Positions 1-7,316 of a DNA stretch of 17,392 bases are shown one piece after another. The position numbers and the translations under genes were made by a program. How positions within the stretch are numbered: the stretch's first letter is position 1; every line of letters starts with the position of its first letter. The notes below the pieces were generated by a model. It was not told where the DNA came from. It saw nothing but the letters and a program-made list of their open reading frames with translations, and did not search any database. This stretch comes from Flavobacteriaceae bacterium (GTDB taxonomy: Bacteria > Bacteroidota > Bacteroidia > Flavobacteriales > Flavobacteriaceae), in assembly GCA_030613745.1 (NCBI GenBank), contig JAUWLK010000023.1, positions 1-17,392 on the forward strand, given 5' to 3'.

Positions 1-641
1 ATTAAAACTTCTAATTCATCAGCATACTCTGATTTAAACAAATGTTGAGCATGAGTATTGCCCTGAAATTCTTTTATCTTTTTTGGATTGTTTGACTTAT
101 CGTAAATTGTTTTTATACGACTGTACATACTTTCCCCTTTAGAAACAATAAATAATTTATCTGTTTTTTCTAATTTTACAGGAGGGCCTCCGGCAGGAGC
201 CATTAAAACAATTTTGTTTAAAGAAGGAGTTGTTAAAGGTAAAGCCGAAAGAACTGCTGCTCCACCCATACTACCACCAATAATATTTATATCTTCAAAA
301 CCATGCTTTTTTAAATACGTTATTGCTCCTAAAATATCAAACAACTTTTTATTCGAATTACCTGCCTGACTATTGCCATAACCTCTAAAATCAATTGATA
401 AACTCGCTATATTTTGATTCTGAAATTTCTTAGCTAGAAAGTACCAACTTTCCTTATTAAAAACTGCACCATGAGCGAATATTACAACTTTTTTAGTTTG
501 AGAAGAAAAAAATGAAGCCTCAATAATTCCTCCATCTTCGGTATTAAATTTTATCAACTCAAATTTGTTCTGACTTTTTAATTCTTGATTGTTTAAAAAG
601 TTAAATAATATCAAAAGAGTTATGTATATTATTTTTTTCAT
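1..641 (-). CDS. Exported alpha/beta hydrolase, 3' end cut by window edge
   Basis: A reading frame of 213 codons starts at the ATG at 641 and is still open at the left edge, so only the last few residues should be missing. It begins with a basic, hydrophobic signal peptide (MKKIIYITLL..., about 24 residues), implying export to the periplasm or cell surface. The alpha/beta hydrolase fold is shown by the oxyanion-type HG at residues 57-58, a DFRGYG segment at 84-89, the nucleophile elbow GGSMGG with Ser124, and a late THAQH segment (His197 or His200). The position where this family usually has the acid Asp reads SKGES, so Glu170 may serve. The substrate cannot be told from sequence; esterase or peptidase-like activity is possible. 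It lies 72 bp downstream of the acetyltransferase on the same strand and may be co-transcribed with it. Confidence 0.85.
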   Translation of the reverse strand, partial: MKKIIYITLLILFNFLNNQELKSQNKFELIKFNTEDGGIIEASFFSSQTKKVVIFAHGAVFNKESWYFLAKKFQNQNIASLSIDFRGYGNSQAGNSNKKLFDILGAITYLKKHGFEDINIIGGSMGGAAVLSALPLTTPSLNKIVLMAPAGGPPVKLEKTDKLFIVSKGESMYSRIKTIYDKSNNPKKIKEFQGNTHAQHLFKSEYADELEVL

Positions 642-713
642 AAGATTTAAATTTTTTTATATTGAATATAGGGAGATAAATATTTTTCTAAAGTTAATGG
701 CGTATATTCTTTA

Positions 714-1145
714 TTAAATTTCTTTAAACATTACGTAATGCCCACCTATTTGAGGAATATCAAACACCTTTCCTATAACTTGAAATCCTTGTTTTTTATA
801 AAAATTTAGAGCTACAACCCTGGCATTACACCAAACTAAATTTATATTTTTCTTTTTTAATATTTTTTCTGCCTTAGACACTAACATTTTTCCATAACCT
901 TTTCCTTGAAAATCTACTAGAGTAGCCATTCCACGTAATTGGTATTGTTCTCCTGTTAACATTTTATTATTTGTTTTCATAAAACTAACAATGCTTATTA
1001 ATTTTTCATTTTGATATAATCCCAAGTGAAAAGTATCTTCATCAAAATCTCCGGAAAACTGGGAAGATAAATCCATATTCTTACGAAGTTCTTTTTTTCT
1101 TATTTCATAAGTATCTTTTGCTTCAATTTGTTTGACAACAACCAT
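714..1145 (-). CDS. GNAT-family N-acetyltransferase, ElaA-like
   Basis: This 143-residue protein has the size and pattern of a single-domain GNAT acyl-CoA transferase. The acetyl-CoA pyrophosphate-binding motif A is visible as QGKGYG at residues 80-85, preceded by the beta4 strand LRGMAT (70-75). The next part, NARVVALNFYKKQGF (107-121), is the usual C-terminal half, in which the Tyr can act as general acid. The ending FDIPQIGGHYVMFK recalls ElaA-type proteins, whose last strand carries an I-P-H-I-like motif; this is family resemblance only and the acceptor is unknown. The start lies 5 bp after the stop of the upstream rRNA methyltransferase gene, so the two are very probably one transcript. 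No alternative start is favoured. Confidence 0.85.
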   Translation of the reverse strand: MVVVKQIEAKDTYEIRKKELRKNMDLSSQFSGDFDEDTFHLGLYQNEKLISIVSFMKTNNKMLTGEQYQLRGMATLVDFQGKGYGKMLVSKAEKILKKKNINLVWCNARVVALNFYKKQGFQVIGKVFDIPQIGGHYVMFKEI

Positions 1146-1150
1146 AAAAT

Positions 1151-2308
1151 TTAATTTTTACTTGCTTTTTTACTTCCCTTATACATTTCATATTTTACAA
1201 ATCTGCATTCCAGATTTCCATTAAATACTTTTATTTTTCTAGAGGTTCGCAAACCAACACTTTTTAAACCTGTAGTAAAATCTGAAGTAATAAACCAAGC
1301 ATTAGTATCAGGATATTGTTGTTTTAAAGTATTACCTATTTCACGATAAAATATAGGAACATCAATACTAATTCTTTCTCCATAAGGAGGATTAAAGAGA
1401 ATAATTGTTTTTCCTTCCACAGGTTTTTCTGAATTAAAGAAATCTTGTTTTTCAATATGTATAAATTCCTCTAAAGAGGCGTTTCTAACATTATCCTGGG
1501 CTTTTCTTACTGCAGAAGGTGCTTTATCAAAACCAATAATTTTATTTGAAGAATTAGTTACTTTTTTTAATAATGAATCGTGAATTACATTAAATAATTC
1601 TTCATCAAAATCATCCCACTTTTCAAAACCAAATTCAATTCTGTTTATGTTTACCGGAATATTATTAGCAATCATTGCCGCTTCAATTAAAATGGTACCA
1701 CTACCGCACATAGGGTCAATAAAATGTTGAGAGCCGTCGTAACCCGAAAGTAAAATCAATCCTGCAGCCAAAACTTCATTAATTGGCGCAATATTAGTAT
1801 CTGTTTTATAGCCTCTTTTATGTAGTGATTCACCTGAGCTATCTAAAGAAACAGTACAAACATCTTTTTGAATATGTATATTTAATAATACATCAGGATG
1901 TTTAATATCAATACTAGGTCGCTTACCAGTTTGCTCCCTAAAATAATCAACAATTGCATCTTTACTTTTAAGTGCAACATAGTGTGAATTGGTAAAATTA
2001 TCAGAATGAATTACAGCATTGATTGCAAAAGTTTTATTTTCATCAAAATATTTTTCCCATCTAATTTTTTGCAAATTTTTATATAAATCTTCTTCATTAT
2101 ATAGTTTAAATGTATAAAAAGGAACAAGTATTTTAATTGCTGTACGCAAAGATAAATTTGCTTTATACATAAATCCTTTATCGCCTTTAAACTTGACATT
2201 ACGTACTCCTTCTTTAATTTGTTGCGCTCCTAAATTTCGCAATTCTCTTGCCAAAACTGATTCAAAACCATACAAGGTTTTTGCCAGCATATCAAAATTT
2301 TCTTCCAT
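1151..2308 (-). CDS. rlmL: THUMP-domain class I rRNA methyltransferase, RlmL-like
   Basis: It probably methylates N2 of a guanine in 23S rRNA (the RlmL/YpsC group), using S-adenosylmethionine. From the chosen Met, an N-terminal ferredoxin-like/THUMP region spans about residues 5-160 and is followed by a Rossmann methyltransferase domain. Motif I is DPMCGSGT at 198-205, an acidic SAM-ribose position is in GFDKAP near 259-264, and the catalytic motif IV NPPYGERI is at 306-313. At about 385 residues it matches only the RlmL half of the fused E. coli RlmKL. The frame could begin five codons earlier at 2323, but those codons overlap a TATTTTTG promoter-like box, and relatives start with M-E/N-x-x-F/Y-x-M, so 2308 is preferred; a further Met lies at 2290. 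The exact target base is inferred from family, not seen. Confidence 0.88.
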   Translation of the reverse strand: MEENFDMLAKTLYGFESVLARELRNLGAQQIKEGVRNVKFKGDKGFMYKANLSLRTAIKILVPFYTFKLYNEEDLYKNLQKIRWEKYFDENKTFAINAVIHSDNFTNSHYVALKSKDAIVDYFREQTGKRPSIDIKHPDVLLNIHIQKDVCTVSLDSSGESLHKRGYKTDTNIAPINEVLAAGLILLSGYDGSQHFIDPMCGSGTILIEAAMIANNIPVNINRIEFGFEKWDDFDEELFNVIHDSLLKKVTNSSNKIIGFDKAPSAVRKAQDNVRNASLEEFIHIEKQDFFNSEKPVEGKTIILFNPPYGERISIDVPIFYREIGNTLKQQYPDTNAWFITSDFTTGLKSVGLRTSRKIKVFNGNLECRFVKYEMYKGSKKASKN

Positions 2309-2312
2309 AGGG

Positions 2313-2320
2313 CAAAAATA
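2313..2320 (-). promoter_or_regulatory. Candidate Bacteroidota -7 box for rlmL-like gene
   Basis: Read on the minus strand this is TATTTTTG, an exact match to the Bacteroidota sigma-A -7 consensus TAnnTTTG, just before the ATG at 2308. No convincing -33 TTG element was found at the right distance. If it is used, the transcript would be leaderless or nearly so, or translation would begin at the next Met (2290). The motif is simple and AT-rich DNA yields chance matches. Confidence 0.4.
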
Positions 2321-2383
2321 CATTAAACTGATTAGCTATTAAAATTACTGCGCTGTATTTCTATAATCTTAAAGGTATTTTCA

Positions 2384-2391
2384 TATTTTTG
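2384..2391 (+). promoter_or_regulatory. Candidate Bacteroidota -7 box for methyltransferase-ZIP operon
   Basis: TATTTTTG matches the TAnnTTTG -7 consensus and lies 15 bp before the ATG at 2407, a normal distance for a short leader. It overlaps a possible in-frame TTG start at 2389, which argues that TTG is not the real start. It faces away from the similar box at 2313-2320, making 2309-2406 a compact divergent promoter region. A -33 element is not evident. Confidence 0.45.
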
Positions 2392-2406
2392 CTTGAATTA
2401 AAAATT

Positions 2407-3132
2407 ATGGATAAAAAAATTGAATGGGTACACTGGTTTAATACAAGCTATTACCATTTACTTTACGATGGCAGAAATGAAGAAGAAGCTGAATTCTTTA
2501 TGAAAAATTTAATTGCCTTTTTACAATTAAAAAAAGGTGATAAAATTTTAGATTTACCGTGTGGAAAAGGAAGACATGCTTTGTTTTTAAATTCAATAGG
2601 CTATGATGTAGTTGGTGCTGATTTATCTAAAAACAGTGTTGAATTTGCCAAATCATTTGAAAACAATACTTTAAAATTTAATTTTCATGATATGAGAAGT
2701 CCTTTAACAGGAAAGTACAATGCAATTTTCAACCTTTTTACAAGCTTCGGATATTTTGATGATAATCAAACAAATATAAACGTTTTAAAAAACTTTAAAA
2801 ATGCACTCCATAAAAATGGTTTCATTGTTATTGATTTCTTAAATATTAAGAAAATAAAACAAACATTAATTCCTAAAGAAAGGTTTTTAAAAAACGATAT
2901 TGATTTTCATATAACCAGATCTATTCAAAAAGGGTTTTTAATAAAAAATATCTCTTTTGAAGCAGATAATAATAAACATCATTACATTGAAAAAGTACAA
3001 AGTTTAACTTTACAAGATATTACAAGTTTTGCAGATATGGTTCATTTAAAAGTAAAGCATGTTTTTGGAGATTATGATTTATCTCCACTCGATGAAAATA
3101 ATTCCGATAGACTTATACTTATATTACAATGA
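2407..3132 (+). CDS. Class I SAM-dependent methyltransferase, substrate unknown
   Basis: The 241-residue protein has the Rossmann methyltransferase layout. Motif I, ILDLPCGKGRHA at residues 47-58, binds SAM; VVGADLS (68-74) ends in the acidic ribose-binding position; and NLFTSFGYFDD at 109-119 corresponds to the motif IV region. The tail DYDLSPLDENNSDRLILIL is common in small free-standing methyltransferases of this type. Nothing identifies the substrate, which could be a small molecule or RNA. The frame can be extended to a TTG at 2389, but that codon lies inside a promoter-like box, so the ATG at 2407 is chosen. Its stop overlaps the start of the transporter gene (ATGA at 3129-3132), which implies translational coupling but not necessarily a shared function. 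Confidence 0.87.
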   Translation: MDKKIEWVHWFNTSYYHLLYDGRNEEEAEFFMKNLIAFLQLKKGDKILDLPCGKGRHALFLNSIGYDVVGADLSKNSVEFAKSFENNTLKFNFHDMRSPLTGKYNAIFNLFTSFGYFDDNQTNINVLKNFKNALHKNGFIVIDFLNIKKIKQTLIPKERFLKNDIDFHITRSIQKGFLIKNISFEADNNKHHYIEKVQSLTLQDITSFADMVHLKVKHVFGDYDLSPLDENNSDRLILILQ

Positions 3133-3812
3133 GTTATTTAGCCTTAATACTTTCAGTAATTCTTGGATTTGTCATAGTTATAGTAATAAAGCCAAAAACA
3201 AAAATTATACAACTGCTTTTATCTTTTAGTGGAGCTTATTTACTTTCAATTACCGTATTACATTTAATTCCGGAGGTATTTGAAAATCAACAAAAAAATA
3301 TTGGTTTATTTATTTTATTAGGAATTGTATTTCAAACCATTTTAGAATATTTATCAAAAGGTGCTGAACATGGTCATATTCATTATTATGAATTTGAAAA
3401 AAGTACACCTTGGTTACTTTTTATAAGTTTAAGTATTCATGCTTTTTTAGAAGGAATGCCTTTGGGTATAGAAGTCAATAATGATTTACTTTGGGCAATT
3501 GTTATTCATAAAGTACCCATTGCAATAATTTTATCTGTTTTTTTTAAAAATTCAAATGTACCAAATATATATATTGTTCTTTTTATTGCCTTTTTTGCAC
3601 TAATGAGTCCTTTAGGAAGTTTAATTGCACATGAAATTACTTATATCAAACAATTCGAAATGCAAATAAATGCACTGGTAATTGGTATTTTCTTACATAT
3701 TTCAACTGCAATCTTATTTGAAAGTTCTGCAAACCATAAATTTAATCTTAAAAAGTTTATAGCAATTTTAATAGGGTTTGCATTAGCATTTATTAGTTCA
3801 CAAATAATTTAA
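3129..3812 (+). CDS. ZIP-family divalent metal transporter
   Basis: A 227-residue, highly hydrophobic inner-membrane protein with about seven or eight membrane segments, typical of ZIP (zinc/iron permease) carriers. TM2 carries SGAYLLSITVLHLIPE (His45), a cytosol-type loop is histidine-rich (HGHIHYYEFE, 81-90), TM4 has the hallmark HxxxEG as His104-Glu108-Gly109, and TM5 has HKVP (127-130). In most ZIPs the TM5 motif is HKxPE, with the Glu bridging the two metal ions; here the position is Ile131, so the metal centre must differ. Zinc, iron or manganese are possible substrates and the sequence does not decide. It is translationally coupled to the upstream methyltransferase. Its stop codon forms part of the target duplication of the element at 3814-4069. 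Confidence 0.85.
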   Translation: MSYLALILSVILGFVIVIVIKPKTKIIQLLLSFSGAYLLSITVLHLIPEVFENQQKNIGLFILLGIVFQTILEYLSKGAEHGHIHYYEFEKSTPWLLFISLSIHAFLEGMPLGIEVNNDLLWAIVIHKVPIAIILSVFFKNSNVPNIYIVLFIAFFALMSPLGSLIAHEITYIKQFEMQINALVIGIFLHISTAILFESSANHKFNLKKFIAILIGFALAFISSQII

Positions 3813-3813
3813 A

Positions 3814-3830
3814 ACCTGAGTTCGATATAA
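3814..3830 (+). repeat. Left terminal inverted repeat of MITE-like element
   Basis: ACCTGAGTTCGATATAA, perfectly complementary to 4053-4069; preceded by the putative target duplication TTAAA (3809-3813). Confidence 0.8.
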
Positions 3831-4052
3831 GTCAATCTCCACAGAATCCTTATAAATAGTGAGATTTGACTACAAAAAACGAAGACTAACTTGTTAATTT
3901 AAGGCTTTTTGGAGTTAAAGATTGCTGTTTATAAGGATTTCCTAAGGATTCTTACTGTTTTCCATATATTTCGTTATGGGTTTTCAAACTATTAATAGTC
4001 CTTCAAAACCATGCCTTATCTACGAAAAACAATAAAAACTGTGAGCGTTGAG

Positions 4053-4069
4053 TTATATCGAACTCAGGT
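4053..4069 (-). repeat. Right terminal inverted repeat of MITE-like element
   Basis: TTATATCGAACTCAGGT, the exact reverse complement of 3814-3830; followed by TTAAA (4070-4074). Confidence 0.8.
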
Positions 4070-4151
4070 TTAAAGAAATATATTCACAAGCTAAATAACA
4101 AATTGCGCATATAACATTCCATTATTCAATAGATTTTATACACGCAATTTT

Positions 4152-4177
4152 AAATAAAGTAATTAAAAACTTTATTT
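4152..4177. terminator. Candidate bidirectional terminator between ZIP gene and asnA
   Basis: A 9-bp perfect inverted repeat, AAATAAAGT (4152-4160) against ACTTTATTT (4169-4177), has an 8-base loop. It lies 23 bp past the asnA stop and downstream of the converging ZIP gene. On the plus strand the second arm runs into five T bases; on the minus strand the tail is weaker. The stem is AT-rich. Bases 4075-4151 hold nothing else I can recognise. The element at 3814-4069 now separates this site from the ZIP gene. Confidence 0.4.
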
Positions 4178-4200
4178 TTGATATTCAAACTATCGATTAA

Positions 4201-5328
4201 TTATTCTAAAACATAAATATTTTTCTCAGCACAAATCTTCTTCAATTCATCTGGCCAGATAGAAACAGAGACTTCTCCCAAATGTGCGGTTCTTAAAAGA
4301 TACATATATGTTCTTGACTGCCCAATTCCACCACCTATACTTAATGGAATTTCATCATTTAAAATAGCTTGATGATATGGCAATTTGAGGAAATCTAGCT
4401 GACCTGAAAGTTTTAATTGTGCTTTCATGGTTTCTTTTGTTACTCTCACACCCATAGAAGTCAATTCATGTCTTCTTTTTGTTACCGGATTCCAAACCAA
4501 TATATCACCATTAAGTCCGTACATTTGTTCTCCATTTTTTATAATGGTTGGTGTAATCCAATCATCATAATCAGCAGCTCGCATTTCGTGAGGATAACCG
4601 TCTTTAAGCACATAACCTATACCTATAATAAATACTGCAGGATACTCTTGTATCAATTTAGTTTCTCTTTGTTTTCTTGGAAGATCAGGATACATTTCCA
4701 AAATTTCTTCTGCATGAAAAAATTTAAGTTCTTCAGGAAAATCCGGGTATCTAGGATCATTTAATTCTGGAAACTTTTCTTTGATCATCATACCTGCTCC
4801 TCTGATCACTTTCCAAATTTTCTTAACAGTATCTTTTAAATATTCCAAATTTCTGTCTTCAGCAGAGATCCTCTTTTCCCAATCCCATTGATCTACATAA
4901 GAAGAATGGTCATGGTCTAAAAAATAATCTTTTCTTACGGCTCTCATATCCGTATTGATACCTTGACCAACTTCACATTCAAACTGAGCCAAAGCCATTC
5001 TTTTCCATTTAGTTGCGGCTTGTACTACTTGTGCTTCTATTCGTTTAGGTAAACCTAAACCTGCCGGAAAATCAATAGGAGTTCTTGATCCATCACGATC
5101 GAGATAATCATTTACACCACTTTCTTTACTAACAATAAGCGGTACTTGAACCATTTGAAGGTTTAACGCTTCTGCAAGTCCTTTTTCTATATACTCTTTA
5201 ATCATATAGAGGGCTTCCATTCTTTTTAAAGGTGGTAATAACGTTTGATATCCTTCCGGAAGAATTTTACTTACTTCTTGATAAGTGCTAATTCCAGGAC
5301 CTGCTAAATCTGATTTTTTATCATACAT
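4201..5328 (-). CDS. asnA: Aspartate--ammonia ligase (asparagine synthetase A)
   Basis: AsnA makes asparagine from aspartate, ammonia and ATP through an aspartyl-AMP intermediate, in a class II aminoacyl-tRNA-synthetase-like fold in the cytoplasm. Diagnostic stretches are all present: TKWKRMALAQF at 106-116, SSYVDQWDWE at 142-151, GLNGDILVWNP at 271-281, SMGVRV at 291-296 and the glycine-rich IGGGIGQSR at 331-339. At 375 residues it is longer than the 330 of E. coli, mainly from an N-terminal extension of about 27 residues plus an insertion near 180-200. The ATG at 5326-5328 is the only one of four closely spaced ATGs (in CATA repeats on the plus strand) that opens the long frame. It stands alone, with ggt 256 bp upstream on the same strand. 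Confidence 0.96.
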   Translation of the reverse strand: MYDKKSDLAGPGISTYQEVSKILPEGYQTLLPPLKRMEALYMIKEYIEKGLAEALNLQMVQVPLIVSKESGVNDYLDRDGSRTPIDFPAGLGLPKRIEAQVVQAATKWKRMALAQFECEVGQGINTDMRAVRKDYFLDHDHSSYVDQWDWEKRISAEDRNLEYLKDTVKKIWKVIRGAGMMIKEKFPELNDPRYPDFPEELKFFHAEEILEMYPDLPRKQRETKLIQEYPAVFIIGIGYVLKDGYPHEMRAADYDDWITPTIIKNGEQMYGLNGDILVWNPVTKRRHELTSMGVRVTKETMKAQLKLSGQLDFLKLPYHQAILNDEIPLSIGGGIGQSRTYMYLLRTAHLGEVSVSIWPDELKKICAEKNIYVLE

Positions 5329-5337
5329 ACATACATA
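5322..5337 (-). repeat. Four CATA tetranucleotide repeats over the asnA start
   Basis: Plus-strand CATACATACATACATA gives four ATGs in the message, spaced 4 bases apart. Only the third in reading order (5328) opens asnA; the others meet stops within a few codons. Gain or loss of a unit would leave the proper ATG intact and only add or remove upstream decoy ATGs. Confidence 0.7.
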
Positions 5338-5400
5338 TTTTATGTTAATAATAAATTGAAAAAAATTATATGTTAAATAATTATTATTTTCAAATCAGAT

Positions 5401-5420
5401 AATCTCAAAGTTTTGAGATT
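5401..5420. promoter_or_regulatory. Perfect 20-bp palindrome upstream of asnA
   Basis: AATCTCAAAGTTTTGAGATT has two perfect 9-base arms with 2 bases between them, about 75-95 bp upstream of the asnA start. The small gap is more like a dimeric repressor operator than an RNA hairpin. A second, bulged inverted repeat (AGAGCT...AGCTCT, 5479-5505) lies further upstream. The rest of this 256-bp gap between ggt and asnA has no recognisable gene. No regulator gene is present nearby, so function is inference only. Confidence 0.35.
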
Positions 5421-5584
5421 TAAAAAAATCATGCTCGATTTAAAAAAAATTACAAGCATATTTCTTAAGTCATTTTCAAGAGCTAAGTTAATCAATTAAA
5501 GCTCTATAATCAAATTTAACTCTAGTTTAGAGAGGTTGAATCTCTTTTGTTTTAAATTCCTTTGGTTTTGTATAAATCTATGAA

Positions 5585-7285
5585 TCAATAACCAGCAGCT
5601 TGACCATCTTTCCTTGATTCTGAGGCTCCGTAATAAATATTATTTTTCATATCCCACATAATGGCTTGATATCCGCCATAACTTCCTAATCCAAAACCAA
5701 CTCTATGACCCTTTTGCATGAGAGACTTAATAGTTTGATAATCAAACCCCGATTCAAGTAAGATTTGACCTCCATCAGTCATTTTACCTCCTGTTGGTTC
5801 TGTAGAACCTATGTGTTGCATACGTGGTACATCTCCTGCAACTTGTAAATTCATACCAAAATCAATTAGATTTATAACAATTTGCGCGTGTCCTTGTGGT
5901 TGCATTGCTCCTCCCATTAAACCAAAACTTACCCAAGGATTTCCATCTTTGGTAATAAATGCCGGTATAATCGTATGAAATGGTCTTTTGTTAGGTTCAA
6001 TTACATTATTATGACCTTCTTCTAAAGAAAATAATTCACCTCTATCTTGTAACATAAATCCTAATTTTGGAGGAACCATACCAGAACCCATCCCACGGTA
6101 ATTACTTTGTATTAGTGATACCATATTACCATGTTTGTCTGCTACGGTCATATAAATGGTATTACCTTGCTCAAGTTTTCCTGCATCATAACTTCTTGCT
6201 GCATTGTCATTGATAAGCTTTCTACGCTCATTAGCATATTCTTTTGAAATTAATTTATCAACCGGTAAGTCATTGAAAGCAGGGTCAGCATAATATTTTG
6301 CTCGATCTTCAAAAGCAAGCTTTTTTGCTTCAATAAAATGATGTATATATTCAGAACTCCCAAAACCCATTTCTTTTACATCATATCCTTCCATGATATT
6401 TAGAATTTGTAAAGCAGCAATTCCTTGTCCATTAGGTGGTAATTCCCAAACATCATAGCCTCTATAATTTGTAGAAACAGGCTCAACCCATTCAGACTCA
6501 TGATTGGCTAAATCTTTTTTACTTAAAAAACCTCCCTGAGATTGAATAAAATCTGCTATGGTCTTTGCAATTTCTCCCTTATAAAATGCATCTCTACCTC
6601 CTTTTGCAATTTTTTCATAAGTATCAGCTAAATATAAATTTTTAAAAACACTTCCCTTTGTCAATGCCATGCTATCCGGCATATAGGTTTCTATAAAATT
6701 TGGGTAAGTTTTAAATCTTTTTGAAGTTGCAGTCAAATAATAACCAATCAATTCTGTAACAGGAAAACCTTCACGAGCATATTTAATAGCAGGAGCAAGA
6801 ATATCTTGCATTTCCATTATTCCAAATTTCTTATGCATTTCAAACCAACCATCTACACAACCCGGCACACTTACCGGAAGGGGTCCAAAGGGTGGTATTT
6901 TGGTTATTCCTTTATCCTTAAAATATTTTAAATTTAATTTTTCAGGTGAGCGTCCACTTGCATTCAATCCATATAATTTTTTATCTTTTGCACTCCATAT
7001 AATAGCAAATAAATCACCTCCTATACCACTACCCGTCGGCTCCATCAATCCTAAAGTTGCATTTGCTGCAATAGCTGCATCAATAGCATTCCCTCCATTT
7101 TTTAAAATATCCAAACCTATTTGAGTGGCTAATGGATGACTTGTAGCAATCATTCCATTTTTTGCAATAACTTCTGATCGTGTGGCTATATTGCTTCCTG
7201 TAATTCGATCTTGAGCCTGAACTACAGTGTAATTTAATGCTAATATGAGGTAAAGTAATTTGAATATGTTTAGATATCGTTTCAT
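5585..7285 (-). CDS. ggt: Gamma-glutamyltransferase family protein (Ntn hydrolase)
   Basis: This 566-residue precursor has a signal peptide (to about AQ at 24-25), so it acts in the periplasm or outside the cell. GGTs cleave gamma-glutamyl bonds, such as in glutathione, after self-cleavage before a Thr nucleophile. That Thr is Thr376 in GNTIYMTVAD, giving a large subunit of roughly 350 residues and a small one of 191. NASGRSP at 108-114 holds the expected substrate-binding Arg112, GIGGDLF lies at 87-93, and SNYRGMGSGMVPP (394-406) follows the nucleophile. The small-subunit motif is MGGAMQPQGH (457-466), as in YwrD/cephalosporin-acylase-like members, rather than the PGGSRI of classical GGTs. 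The family is sure; use of glutathione is less so. It starts 31 bp after the acetyltransferase gene and probably shares its transcript. Confidence 0.93.
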   Translation of the reverse strand: MKRYLNIFKLLYLILALNYTVVQAQDRITGSNIATRSEVIAKNGMIATSHPLATQIGLDILKNGGNAIDAAIAANATLGLMEPTGSGIGGDLFAIIWSAKDKKLYGLNASGRSPEKLNLKYFKDKGITKIPPFGPLPVSVPGCVDGWFEMHKKFGIMEMQDILAPAIKYAREGFPVTELIGYYLTATSKRFKTYPNFIETYMPDSMALTKGSVFKNLYLADTYEKIAKGGRDAFYKGEIAKTIADFIQSQGGFLSKKDLANHESEWVEPVSTNYRGYDVWELPPNGQGIAALQILNIMEGYDVKEMGFGSSEYIHHFIEAKKLAFEDRAKYYADPAFNDLPVDKLISKEYANERRKLINDNAARSYDAGKLEQGNTIYMTVADKHGNMVSLIQSNYRGMGSGMVPPKLGFMLQDRGELFSLEEGHNNVIEPNKRPFHTIIPAFITKDGNPWVSFGLMGGAMQPQGHAQIVINLIDFGMNLQVAGDVPRMQHIGSTEPTGGKMTDGGQILLESGFDYQTIKSLMQKGHRVGFGLGSYGGYQAIMWDMKNNIYYGASESRKDGQAAGY

Positions 7286-7316
7286 CTTTTTATTTTAATT
7301 ATTATAAATATTTTGA

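Larger units (their letters stand above)
3814..4069. mobile_element. 256-bp MITE-like element or IS relic with TIRs and 5-bp TSD
   Basis: The ends are perfect 17-bp inverted repeats (ACCTGAGTTCGATATAA and its complement), and partial matching continues inward for about 12 more bases. The element is flanked by the direct repeat TTAAA at 3809-3813 and 4070-4074, as expected from a transposase that duplicates 5 bp. It holds no plausible protein; the longest start-to-stop frame I noticed is 19 codons. An internal inverted repeat, AATCCTTATAAA (3845-3856) against TTTATAAGGATT (3928-3939), gives extra secondary structure. It is therefore non-autonomous: a MITE or an internally deleted insertion sequence. 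I could not assign an IS family. The insertion lies at the ZIP stop codon, which the duplication recreated, so the transporter is unchanged. Confidence 0.72.

Noticed and set aside
2011..2199. 62-codon minus-strand frame inside the rlmL-like gene
   Set aside because: Same strand but a different frame within the THUMP region; lysine- and isoleucine-rich low-complexity product and no ribosome site.
2389..2406. TTG start for the methyltransferase
   Set aside because: The TTG is the end of a TATTTTTG promoter-like box; the ATG at 2407 is a better start.
3976..4035. 19-codon frame inside the MITE-like element
   Set aside because: Short, without ribosome site or similarity to a transposase; not a credible gene.
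4173..4180. TATTTTTG box facing into asnA
   Set aside because: Exact promoter-like match, but it points antisense into asnA and overlaps the candidate terminator arm. It shows how readily this motif arises by chance in AT-rich DNA.
4417..4764. 115-codon plus-strand frame within asnA
   Set aside because: It lies wholly opposite the strongly conserved asnA coding sequence, and its product is rich in Phe, Ser and His with no recognisable pattern, as expected for an antisense shadow.
6900..7124. 74-codon plus-strand frame within ggt
   Set aside because: Antisense to the conserved N-terminal part of GGT; no domain or start signal.
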